Below, in pieces: positions 56,867 through 64,000 of a stretch of 64,000 nt of DNA (positions are counted from its first letter, which is position 1; each line of letters begins with the position of its first letter). The stretch is from Bifidobacterium felsineum. Lineage in GTDB: Bacteria; Actinomycetota; Actinomycetes; Actinomycetales; Bifidobacteriaceae. A program made the translations under genes and the position numbers. Location: NCBI RefSeq assembly GCF_002802915.1, contig NZ_PEBJ01000001.1:434001-498000 (forward strand). Reading direction: 5' to 3'. Under the pieces are notes generated by a model that was not told where the DNA came from, did not search any database, and was given only the letters and a program-made list of their open reading frames with translations.

Positions 56867-59800
56867 ATGATCATGGCCATGCCTAAGCGGCTCCAGCGGC
56901 AGCATCATCGCCGGCACGGATTGATTCGCCCCACGGTTGGTGGACTCGTACTGTTGGCTGCAGGTGGCGCAAGCTGCTTTGGCGGCCTGTTGCTCGATGA
57001 GCGGATGCTGATGGATACGACCATTGCCATTGCGATACTCTTCGTCTGCTCATTGGTGATGATTATGCTGCAATGGTTCGGTGTGCTGGCCATTGGACGC
57101 CCGCAATGCCGGAAACAAATCGAGCAGCGGGATCAATTCGGGCATACGGTGGCGCGTATGATAGGCGACCCGCCTGCGAACCGACGTGGACGATACGTAA
57201 CGCTGAATACGGCGGTGCATTGGATCGCGCCGTTGGGCTTGTTCGCGGCAACCAAAATCGTGCCTACATCAGAGGAGACTTTGGTGTTGCCGCAAGTCAA
57301 AGGCCCGGCAGACGGCGATGGTGTTGCCGCTGATATGCGGCAAGCTGGTACCAGTCATCAGGAGCAATCTGGTGGTGTGCGCACCTATGCTCCGGGCGAT
57401 CCACTGAAGTTGATCTCATGGAAGCATACGGCCCGGCGCGGTGAGCTGATGACGCGTGAAACCGGGCGTGATGCCCGCCCTACGATCATCGTGGTGTTGC
57501 ATTCCGATACGAGCGCCGAGCAGCTCGACGTTCAAGTGGCTTCCGTGCTGTCGGTCGTGCGCGCGGCGGGGAAACGCCGGCAGCGCATTATTGCCACCGA
57601 TGGAGTCCAATGCCATGAGGGAATCGCTGACATTGAACGATTCCTGGCTGCGGTACGCCCTGCGGAATCAGGACCGGCATCGTCGCGAGAGGCGGCCATT
57701 CGCCGGCTCACCACCCAAGGGCCGTCGCTGGTGGTGGATGCGATGGAGGTGCAGCCCCTCGTAGTGGAGTTCTCTCCCCGTAAACCGGTTTCACAGGAGG
57801 TTTTCTTCTCTACAAGAGGCTGGCTGCCGCTGCTCATCTCCTTTGCCATTGCTCTTAACGCGCTTACGGGCCTTATCGCTCCAACAGGTATGTGGATTTG
57901 GTTTGCCGCTGCTAGTTTCGCAACGGTTGCCATCGGAAGCGTCATCCCGAGTGCGCGCCTGGCGATGCATATTCATCGCCCGCGATGGGCCGTCGATATA
58001 TGCAGAATCGTGGCCTTTGCGGTAATGGAGATTCTTGTCGTCGCCGTACTTTCCATAGTGCATCTGAAGGATCTGCTGGCGCCGATTTGGCATCAGGGCG
58101 GTTTGGCCGCAAACCTTGCGGATTCGTGGAGACTTTATACCAGCACTGTGGTCAGCGGATTCGATGCGCTGAACCTGCAATTGCCCCCGCTTAAGGTCGT
58201 GGGACATGCAGACCTGTTCCTACTGTTGCTCGTTGCCGCTGCGGCATTGTTGATTCGCCTGGTATTGATTTGGCGGGTTGCCCGGCCGATTATGGCCGTA
58301 CTGCCGGTAACCGCATTGGCTGCGGATTACGCGCTCGCCGGTCACACGGCGCCATTGTGGGCCATAGGACTCGTCGTTGCGGCTTTCCCGTTGTTGCTGT
58401 GGGCCGCGCATCCTGAGCGCACGCATCCCGACATGAAGTTCGAAACAGGCTTGCGAGGGCATAAGCATACTTCGTTGCAAATGAGCCGTATCCGACTGGC
58501 TGCGCCGGCAGCTCGCGCAATATCGTCGCCTTTCTCGCTCAAAGGACCCGGCAGTACCTTAAGTCTCGCACCATTACTTGCCGTCGTACTTGCCGTCACC
58601 ATCACCGTGCCGCTCACGGCACCGGCTGCCGAACTGGCTTATCAAGTGCCATTATCCATCGGTGAAGGCGGCGGCATGTTCACGTCGAACACCGTCAGCC
58701 CGATGATTGACCTGAAACGCAACATCGAAGCCGGGTCCGACGCCACCGTGCTCACCTACCAGGCGTATAAACGCAGCTATATGCGCCTCACAACATTGGA
58801 TAACTTCGACGGTGACTCTTGGGGCTACGATCGCGAACTCGCACTTGACGCTGGACTATATGGTTCCGGCATCCAGCTTGGTCGCAATAGCGAAGACGAA
58901 CTCACTCGAGAACAACGCCGCGGCATGAACCCCTTAAGCATGTACATGTATTCCTTGGGTTACGACGGCTACATGGTAGCCACCTCCAACCGGAACACGC
59001 TCGAACAGTTCATGGTGAATGCCACCGTGCGCATCGACACCCTCAAATCCCGTTTCCTGCCAGTGCCCGGCATGGCCTCGTACGTGGAAGGTGCAGGCGC
59101 TGACTGGCTCATGTATCAGGACGGCACGGTATACAACCGCACATCCGGTACCTCGGCAGACACCACGTACACTGTGTTCGGCGCCGACTTTGACCCCATT
59201 ACCAATTCAAGTGGTTTCAGCAAGCTTTCCGTCATCACGGACGCTAAAAACAGTCTGATAGGCACCAAGGTTGCAGCTGGAGAAGAGGAAAAGAACGCTT
59301 GGTATCAGGCTCGTCGCAACCTTGCCGATACCGGACTTGTCAGTGTCCAAGACGATACGCTGATCATCAATGCCACCATCAGTGATGACGGCTCGATCAT
59401 TGGACCGTCAGGTTGGTATCTGGGCAAAGCCAGTGATGACGGCGGAGAGGTGCGAATCGCTGATGGCAAGTACATCAGCATGCCCAGCGGCATTGTTTTT
59501 GACGATACCGTAGTAGATCAGCTGGGATTCGGCCGTGACGATTACGTTATCGGCGTAGGCGCACCGAATACTCTTGTTCTCGCCATGCCCATTATTGATG
59601 TAGTTGGTACCCAGGCTATGGATGGTGGTGTTGCCACATTTTATGGCCAGGATTTGTGGACCAGCCAAGCTCTCGCCGCATTAAGGCGTATGAACTCCGG
59701 GCTTTCCGGTTATACGATGATGGTCGGCAGTGATAGCGACGTCAGCAATCCGATCACTGAACGATTGAAACAGTATGTGGAGCGCAGTGATGAACATGCG

Positions 59801-60931
59801 CATGAAAGCCGGTACACATCCTTGCCGGAGCGGCTGCCGGCCAACATTCGTGCCGTGATTCAGCAGGCTCAAGCGGCGGGAATATCCATTACCAGTTCCA
59901 GCTACGACGATCAGGTGCGCGCGATGCGCTGGCTCGTGGAATACTTCACCAATCCGGAGAACAAGTTCACGTATTCACTTGATGCACCGGACGGCGATGG
60001 GCGAGACAATCTGGAAGTCATCAACGATTTCCTCGATCCGGAAAACGGGCATTCGGGCTATTGCCAGCATTACGCATCGGCTTTGGCGGTGCTTGGCCGT
60101 GCGCTGGGCGTGCCCACGCGCATCGTGATCGGCTACAACGCCGGCGTCGAGCCTCGCGGCAAAGACGGATTCTTCACCGTGCAATCCAAGCAATTGCATG
60201 CATGGGTGGAGGCTTATATGGATGGCGTTGGCTGGGTGCCATTCGATGTGACGCCCGCTACCACCGAGAACGGCTCGGCCTCTTCGGATTCAGGCACCAG
60301 CTCGTCCGATACCTCCGACTCGAACTCTGCTGCTGCTTCTGATGGTTCGGATGCCGCAGTCACTCCCGACCAAAGCCAGACTGATGGCCAAGCCGAGCAA
60401 AACAGTAATACCGGCAGCGAGCAGTCCTCTGATGCCGCCAACAACGCCGATAAACAACAGTTTGCCGATACCGTTGCCGATGGCTCTGGAAACATCTGGG
60501 CTGAAGCGGCTGATCGGTTCATGGCCAATCCGACATGGTTGCGCGTTCTGATTATTGCCGCACTGGTATTGGCGCTGGTTGGTGCCGGTTGTGGAGCACC
60601 ACGATTATGGCGTTGGCTACGCCGCAGGCGCGTACTGGTGATAATCGACCGTGCCAAAGCAGCCCCTGACAATCACAAGCTTGTTGCAGCGGCCTGGCAG
60701 GCCGCATGGCATGAAGTGCGTCGAGCGGCGAAAAAGCCTAAGCCGGCTGCCGCCGATACGGATATGGATATTGCCGAAGCTATAGCACAGCAATATCCCG
60801 ATTGTGCTGAGGCGGTGCTCGCCATCGCACGCAATGCTACTGCATCCACCTTTGGCGGCACATCCAAGCCGGTGGACGGGCTTGCCGAACAGTTGAAAGC
60901 ATTGTGGAGTTTGGCGGAATCCAGGAGATGA
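56867..60931 (+). CDS. Fused DUF58 - TgpA-like transglutaminase membrane protein
   Basis: A single 1354-residue reading frame. Two TM helices (about 20-75) and a DUF58 domain (about 165-300; RTYAPGDPLKLISWKHTARR) come first. A group of TM helices (about 315-520) and another at about 565-585 follow, then a large extracytoplasmic region. Its transglutaminase core has Cys1066 (SGYCQHYASA), His1111 (LHAWVEAY) and Asp1127 (PFDVTPA). A Ser/Asp-rich linker, a last TM helix (about 1222-1242) and a cytoplasmic tail complete it. In most actinobacteria DUF58 and transglutaminase proteins are separate genes after moxR; here they are one polypeptide. The likely role is envelope or cell-wall maintenance with MoxR. 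Confidence 0.88.
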   Translation: MIMAMPKRLQRQHHRRHGLIRPTVGGLVLLAAGGASCFGGLLLDERMLMDTTIAIAILFVCSLVMIMLQWFGVLAIGRPQCRKQIEQRDQFGHTVARMIGDPPANRRGRYVTLNTAVHWIAPLGLFAATKIVPTSEETLVLPQVKGPADGDGVAADMRQAGTSHQEQSGGVRTYAPGDPLKLISWKHTARRGELMTRETGRDARPTIIVVLHSDTSAEQLDVQVASVLSVVRAAGKRRQRIIATDGVQCHEGIADIERFLAAVRPAESGPASSREAAIRRLTTQGPSLVVDAMEVQPLVVEFSPRKPVSQEVFFSTRGWLPLLISFAIALNALTGLIAPTGMWIWFAAASFATVAIGSVIPSARLAMHIHRPRWAVDICRIVAFAVMEILVVAVLSIVHLKDLLAPIWHQGGLAANLADSWRLYTSTVVSGFDALNLQLPPLKVVGHADLFLLLLVAAAALLIRLVLIWRVARPIMAVLPVTALAADYALAGHTAPLWAIGLVVAAFPLLLWAAHPERTHPDMKFETGLRGHKHTSLQMSRIRLAAPAARAISSPFSLKGPGSTLSLAPLLAVVLAVTITVPLTAPAAELAYQVPLSIGEGGGMFTSNTVSPMIDLKRNIEAGSDATVLTYQAYKRSYMRLTTLDNFDGDSWGYDRELALDAGLYGSGIQLGRNSEDELTREQRRGMNPLSMYMYSLGYDGYMVATSNRNTLEQFMVNATVRIDTLKSRFLPVPGMASYVEGAGADWLMYQDGTVYNRTSGTSADTTYTVFGADFDPITNSSGFSKLSVITDAKNSLIGTKVAAGEEEKNAWYQARRNLADTGLVSVQDDTLIINATISDDGSIIGPSGWYLGKASDDGGEVRIADGKYISMPSGIVFDDTVVDQLGFGRDDYVIGVGAPNTLVLAMPIIDVVGTQAMDGGVATFYGQDLWTSQALAALRRMNSGLSGYTMMVGSDSDVSNPITERLKQYVERSDEHAHESRYTSLPERLPANIRAVIQQAQAAGISITSSSYDDQVRAMRWLVEYFTNPENKFTYSLDAPDGDGRDNLEVINDFLDPENGHSGYCQHYASALAVLGRALGVPTRIVIGYNAGVEPRGKDGFFTVQSKQLHAWVEAYMDGVGWVPFDVTPATTENGSASSDSGTSSSDTSDSNSAAASDGSDAAVTPDQSQTDGQAEQNSNTGSEQSSDAANNADKQQFADTVADGSGNIWAEAADRFMANPTWLRVLIIAALVLALVGAGCGAPRLWRWLRRRRVLVIIDRAKAAPDNHKLVAAAWQAAWHEVRRAAKKPKPAAADTDMDIAEAIAQQYPDCAEAVLAIARNATASTFGGTSKPVDGLAEQLKALWSLAESRR

Positions 60932-60935
60932 CTCA

Positions 60936-60975
60936 GTGCCTAGTGCATACGCATATGGGCGCATGCACTAGGCAC
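60936..60975. terminator. Bidirectional terminator between convergent genes
   Basis: GTGCCTAGTGCAT (60936-60948) pairs perfectly with ATGCACTAGGCAC (60963-60975), extended by GCG/CGC in the loop. It sits between the stops of the transglutaminase gene and the convergent PLP-enzyme gene. Confidence 0.8.
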
Positions 60976-60984
60976 TCAGCAGGA

Positions 60985-62229
60985 TCACACCTCGAAGCCG
61001 GCCTTAGCCAGCGCGTGATCGATATCGCGAATCAGATCGTCAGTATCCTCAAGTCCCACAGCCAGACGGAAGAAGCCGCGATGGAACTCCGGCGGATACA
61101 GGTACTGGCGCTCATCATCCTCGCCGAGGAACACGATCAGCGATTCATCGTGGCCTAGGGACACCGCCGAGGTGATCACATTGAGTTTGGAGACGAACCG
61201 ATTGTGCCCATCATGGTCGGTGTCCAGGCCGAACGCCAGCACGCCGCCGAACCCTGAATCAGGCCGGGCGAGCTGGCTTACCGCAACATCATGATGCGGA
61301 TGTGATTCCAAACCGGGGTAAGCGACGAAGCGCACGGACGGAATCGACTCCAGATGCTTGGCGATGGCTAGAGCCGAAGCGTTATGCTGGCGGATGCGCA
61401 GTGGCAATGTCACCGAGCCGCGGTTGATGAGCCAAGCGTTGAACGGCGAAATGATGCCGCCGAAGTTCACCTGTGCCGTGAAACGAATCTCATTGGCGCG
61501 GGCCTTGGTGGTGGCGATCACGCCGCCGAGTGCGTCGCCATGGCCGTTGATGTATTTGGTCAGCGATTCGATGACGATATCGGCGCCCAAATCAAGTGGG
61601 CGGACGTTATACGGCGTATTGAACGTGTTATCCACACTGACGAGCGTCTCGGTGCCGGTCTTCTGGCCGTGCTCATGCACCAGATCGGCAATCGCCTTGA
61701 TGTCGGATACCTTCAGCGTCGGATTGGCCGGCGTCTCGATATGCACCAGTTTGGTATTCGGGCGCAGCGCATCGGCGACGTTCTGCGGGTCGGAGGTATC
61801 CACAATCGAAGTCTCAATGCCGTATTTTTCCGGCAGAATCTGATTAAGCAGACGATATGCGGCGATATATGTGGTGTCGGAGAAGATCGCATGATCCCCA
61901 CGGTTGAGGAATGTGGTGAACGTGGCGGAAAGGGCGGCCACGCCGGAGGCGAGCACCACCGCGTCTTCGGAGCCTTCCAGCCGGGCGAGTTTTTCCTCCA
62001 GATACCGCTGGTTCGGGTGGCCATTGCGGGTGTAGAGATTCACATCCGAGCTGGACCAGTTGATATCGGACGGATCGTAGGGCAGCGCGTAGGCGTTGGC
62101 GAGCGTGATGGGGCGACGGATGGCGCCGGTTTCAGCGTCAACACCATTGCCAAGATGGATGGACAGCGTGCCGAACCCCAATGGCTTGCCGTCGAAGGAT
62201 TTGCCGTGATGTACAAGATCAGAAGTCAT
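60985..62229 (-). CDS. Cys/Met-metabolism PLP enzyme (cystathionine gamma-synthase/lyase or methionine gamma-lyase type)
   Basis: A 414-residue protein from ATG 62229 (MTSDLVHHGKSFDGKPLGFG); the longer open frame upstream is antisense to hisC. YTRNGHPNQRYLEEKLARLE, ASGVAALSATFT and DNTFNTPYN are family motifs. The PLP lysine lies in ESLTKYINGHGDALGG, and SVSLGHDESLI-type C-terminal residues follow. Members make or break cystathionine, homocysteine or methionine C-S bonds. The GHGD form of the lysine motif leans towards gamma-lyase, but substrate cannot be fixed. It is divergent from hisC. Confidence 0.87.
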   Translation of the reverse strand: MTSDLVHHGKSFDGKPLGFGTLSIHLGNGVDAETGAIRRPITLANAYALPYDPSDINWSSSDVNLYTRNGHPNQRYLEEKLARLEGSEDAVVLASGVAALSATFTTFLNRGDHAIFSDTTYIAAYRLLNQILPEKYGIETSIVDTSDPQNVADALRPNTKLVHIETPANPTLKVSDIKAIADLVHEHGQKTGTETLVSVDNTFNTPYNVRPLDLGADIVIESLTKYINGHGDALGGVIATTKARANEIRFTAQVNFGGIISPFNAWLINRGSVTLPLRIRQHNASALAIAKHLESIPSVRFVAYPGLESHPHHDVAVSQLARPDSGFGGVLAFGLDTDHDGHNRFVSKLNVITSAVSLGHDESLIVFLGEDDERQYLYPPEFHRGFFRLAVGLEDTDDLIRDIDHALAKAGFEV

Positions 62230-62343
62230 GTGCCCAGCATGCCAGCAGCGGTCAATGGCGCGCAAGCATGGGCAATCAGCCGAAAACCGCGCTAATTCGG
62301 GCTTTTTGAGCGGTGTATAAGAAAAACGGTATAGGATAGGGCC

Positions 62344-63423
62344 ATGAGTTTCAAACATCGCAGCATTATCGATACCATCCCCTCCTACAAGCAAGGCAAG
62401 CCGGCCCCCAAGGTTGAGGGTCAGCGCTCCTTCAAGATTTCCAGCAATGAAAATGCGTTTGATCCGCTGCCTAGCGTGGTCAAGGCCATCGAAGGCCATG
62501 CGTTGCCGCATCTGAACCGTTACCCTGATATGCGTGGCTGGGCCGTGGTGGAGCGCTTGGCCGAGGAAATCGGCGTCAAGCCGGAGAACATCGTGCTTGG
62601 CTGCGGCTCCACTGAAGTCATCACCCAGCTGGTTCAGCTCGTGGCCGGCCCCGGCGACGAAGTCGTCTACCCGTGGCGCAGCTTCGAGGCATACCCGATT
62701 ATCGTGGCTGGTGCTGGGGCCACCAGCGTGCAGGTGCCGAACCTGCCGGATGGCTCGCATGATATCGATGGTCTGATCAATGCGGTCAACGGGAAGACCC
62801 GTCTGGTAATCGTCAACAATCCGAACAACCCGACCTCCACGTCCGTGGCGGCAGCCGACGCCCACCGCCTGATGGAAGCCGTGCCCTCCGACGTGCTGGT
62901 ACTGTTCGACGAGGCCTACTTCCAGTTCAACACAGATGCGGATACGTCCGTGGCCATGGATCTCTTCCGCGAATTCCCGAACGTAGTGGTGGCCCACACC
63001 TTCTCCAAGGCCTATGGTCTGGCCGGTCTGCGCATCGGTTACGGCATCGCTCCGGAGGATGTAATCGATGGTATGCGCAAGGTGGCCCTGCCATTCGGCG
63101 TGACCGATGTAGCTCAGACCGCGGCGCTCGCCAGCCTCAACGCCTACGACGAGCTGACCGACCGTGTGAAGTCGATTATCTCCGAGCGCAACCGTGTGGT
63201 GGCTGCGCTGAAGGAACAGGGATGGGACTTCCCGGAGCCATACGCGAACTTCTTCTGGCTGCCTCTGGGGGAGAAGACCGATGAAGCCGCCGCTCAGTTC
63301 CTGGCCGCAGGCCTGTCCACGCGTGTCTTCTCCGGTGAGGGTATCCGTATTTCCATCGGTGAGGTAGAGGCCAACGACCTGGTCATCGACGTGTGCGCCA
63401 AGCTCAAGGCCGCTGGCTTCTAA
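62344..63423 (+). CDS. hisC: Histidinol-phosphate aminotransferase
   Basis: A 359-residue fold-type I aminotransferase. SSNENAFDPLPSVVKAIEGH, NIVLGCGSTEVITQLVQLVA and VIVNNPNNPTSTSVA are followed by the PLP lysine in HTFSKAYGLAGLRIGYG, then RVFSGEGIRISIG. These are HisC/Cobyric-type signatures. Here it is a stand-alone gene away from a his operon, so it may also serve as an aromatic aminotransferase. A TATAGGAT hexamer ends 6 nt before the ATG, giving a very short leader or none. Confidence 0.88.
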   Translation: MSFKHRSIIDTIPSYKQGKPAPKVEGQRSFKISSNENAFDPLPSVVKAIEGHALPHLNRYPDMRGWAVVERLAEEIGVKPENIVLGCGSTEVITQLVQLVAGPGDEVVYPWRSFEAYPIIVAGAGATSVQVPNLPDGSHDIDGLINAVNGKTRLVIVNNPNNPTSTSVAAADAHRLMEAVPSDVLVLFDEAYFQFNTDADTSVAMDLFREFPNVVVAHTFSKAYGLAGLRIGYGIAPEDVIDGMRKVALPFGVTDVAQTAALASLNAYDELTDRVKSIISERNRVVAALKEQGWDFPEPYANFFWLPLGEKTDEAAAQFLAAGLSTRVFSGEGIRISIGEVEANDLVIDVCAKLKAAGF

Positions 63424-63430
63424 GGCTATG

Positions 63431-63540
63431 ACCTTGGCTCCCTCTGATGACGGGCTCCCGGCGGAAGCCGGGCGGGCCCGTAGATGCACAGTCAGACGAA
63501 GTCTGTCCGTGTGCGACACGCCGAAACGTGTTTAGAGTTG
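63431..63540. repeat. Dispersed hairpin repeat between hisC and the tRNA cluster
   Basis: GGCTCCCTCTGATGACGGGC, CCCGGCGGAAGCCGGG (63458-63473) and CAGACGAAGTCTG form a chain of short hairpins. The first words match the repeats at 12.2, 13.9, 16.3 and 27.6 kb. They probably include the hisC terminator. Confidence 0.6.
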
Positions 63541-63612
63541 CGTGAGTCCGCCAGATGTGTTTATATATCCGAGTTGCCTGTTGAGGTCAAACGCCGCAGC
63601 GGGAAACAGACT

Positions 63613-63694
63613 GGCGGATTTCCCAAGCGGTCAAAGGGAGCTGACTGTAAATCAGCCGCTTCGTGCTTCAGTGGTTCGAATCCACTATCCGCCA
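63613..63694 (+). tRNA. tRNA-Tyr (GTA anticodon)
   Basis: The 82-nt class II tRNA has acceptor arms GGCGGAT / ATCCGCC, D-arm TCCCAAGCGGTCAAAGGGA, anticodon loop CTGTAAA (GTA), a long variable arm, and T-arm GTGGTTCGAATCCAC. The CCA end is not fully encoded. Confidence 0.97.
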
Positions 63695-63695
63695 C

Positions 63696-63767
<72 letters not shown>

Positions 63768-63771
63768 CTCT

Positions 63772-63845
63772 GGCGGGGTAGCTCAGCTGGCTAGAGCGTA
63801 CGACTCATAATCGTAAGGTCAAGAGTTCGAGCCTCTTCCTCGCTA
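63772..63845 (+). tRNA. tRNA-Met (CAT anticodon, elongator)
   Basis: The 74-nt tRNA has acceptor arms GGCGGGG / CCTCGCT (two G-U pairs), D-arm GCTCAGCTGGCTAGAGC, anticodon stem-loop TACGA-CTCATAA-TCGTA (CAT) and T-arm AAGAGTTCGAGCCTCTT. It lacks the three G-C pairs of initiator anticodon stems, so it is an elongator. Tyr-Thr-Met-rpmG is a common actinobacterial order. Confidence 0.93.
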
Positions 63846-63850
63846 CAAAC

Positions 63851-63874
63851 TGCGCCCGCTAACCGGTGGGCGCA
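63851..63874 (+). terminator. Hairpin between tRNA-Met and rpmG
   Basis: TGCGCCC-gctaaccggt-GGGCGCA makes a 7-bp stem, followed by AAATTAT. It may be a weak terminator or a processing signal, as rpmG is often co-transcribed with these tRNAs. Confidence 0.5.
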
Positions 63875-63907
63875 AATTATACCTAGTAAACACAGAGGTG
63901 AATGAGA

Positions 63908-64000
63908 ATGGCTAAGAGCGCCGACATCCGTCCGGGCATCACGCTGGCCTGCACCGAGTGCAAGGAGCGCAACTACATTACGACCAAGAACCGTCGTAAC
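63908..64000 (+). CDS. rpmG: 50S ribosomal protein L33, N-terminal part (cut by window end)
   Basis: The 31 visible residues, [20 protein letters not shown] then [11 protein letters not shown], are the L33 N-terminus. CTECKE is the first CxxC of the zinc-binding form; the second pair lies beyond the window. AGAGGTGAATGAGA precedes the ATG. Confidence 0.95.
   Translation, partial: MAKSADIRPGITLACTECKERNYITTKNRRN

Noticed and set aside
60985-63519. An 844-residue reverse-strand frame covering the PLP enzyme and all of hisC
   Set aside because: Only the part from 62229 leftward matches a known enzyme; the rest is antisense to hisC, which has full HisC motifs.

Overview
The window is a 64 kb piece of a high-GC actinobacterial chromosome, almost certainly Bifidobacterium (most likely the B. 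longum group). The evidence is the character of the proteins: a UMF1-type transporter, a fused DUF58/transglutaminase protein, C1B aminopeptidase PepC, SenX3/RegX3-PstSCAB, and a CIRCE-controlled stand-alone groES. Several start codons sit 7-8 nt after a -10 hexamer, as in actinobacterial leaderless genes. The species is inferred; no rRNA is present. There is no insertion sequence, prophage or CRISPR array.

Layout. 1-7.2 kb: a left-truncated GT4 glycosyltransferase, a UMF1 transporter with a broken copy of its own 3' end downstream, a VOC protein, a PfkB-fold kinase with altered catalytic motifs, and a divergent LysE exporter / MocR regulator pair with a shared operator-like region. 7.3-19 kb: rpmB-recG, then a cluster of TauE-family exporter, PucR regulator, class III aminotransferase, iron-type alcohol dehydrogenase and a TauABC-like transporter, then rsmD. 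I read this cluster as taurine nitrogen assimilation with isethionate export, inserted between recG and rsmD. 19-27.6 kb: trmD, a U32 peptidase-family protein, pgeF, ispD, a pyroglutamyl-peptidase homolog lacking its catalytic His, a DivIVA/FilP-like coiled coil, and pepC. 28-32.8 kb: two paralogous DAHP synthases separated by an AT-richer AbiEi/nuclease-like gene and a tandem palindrome array, then mtnN. 33-41.2 kb: an MHS transporter and the phosphate regulon senX3-regX3-pstS-pstC-pstA-pstB. 41.7-45.6 kb: an NCS2 purine permease, an alpha/beta hydrolase, and rplJ-rplL with a leader. 45.7-53.9 kb: an FHA protein, a 1.2 k-residue degenerate helicase, a small basic protein, a SAF-domain protein, an FmdB zinc ribbon, 5-formyl-THF cyclo-ligase and a GNAT acetyltransferase. 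53.9-64 kb: a membrane protein, groES, moxR, the DUF58-transglutaminase fusion, a Cys/Met-metabolism PLP enzyme, hisC, tRNA-Tyr, tRNA-Thr, tRNA-Met and the start of rpmG.

The least explained structure is intergenic. Three unrelated loci (19.0, 30.3 and 43.4 kb) carry degenerate arrays in which one locus-specific word alternates in orientation with constant spacing: 61 bp per unit at two loci whose sequences differ completely, and 51 bp at the third. Other intergenic regions hold a 21-bp direct array (20.2 kb), chains of short hairpins (27.6 kb) and single long palindromes (44.2 and 55.7 kb). A dispersed bifidobacterial-type hairpin repeat marks several gene borders, especially inside the taurine cluster.
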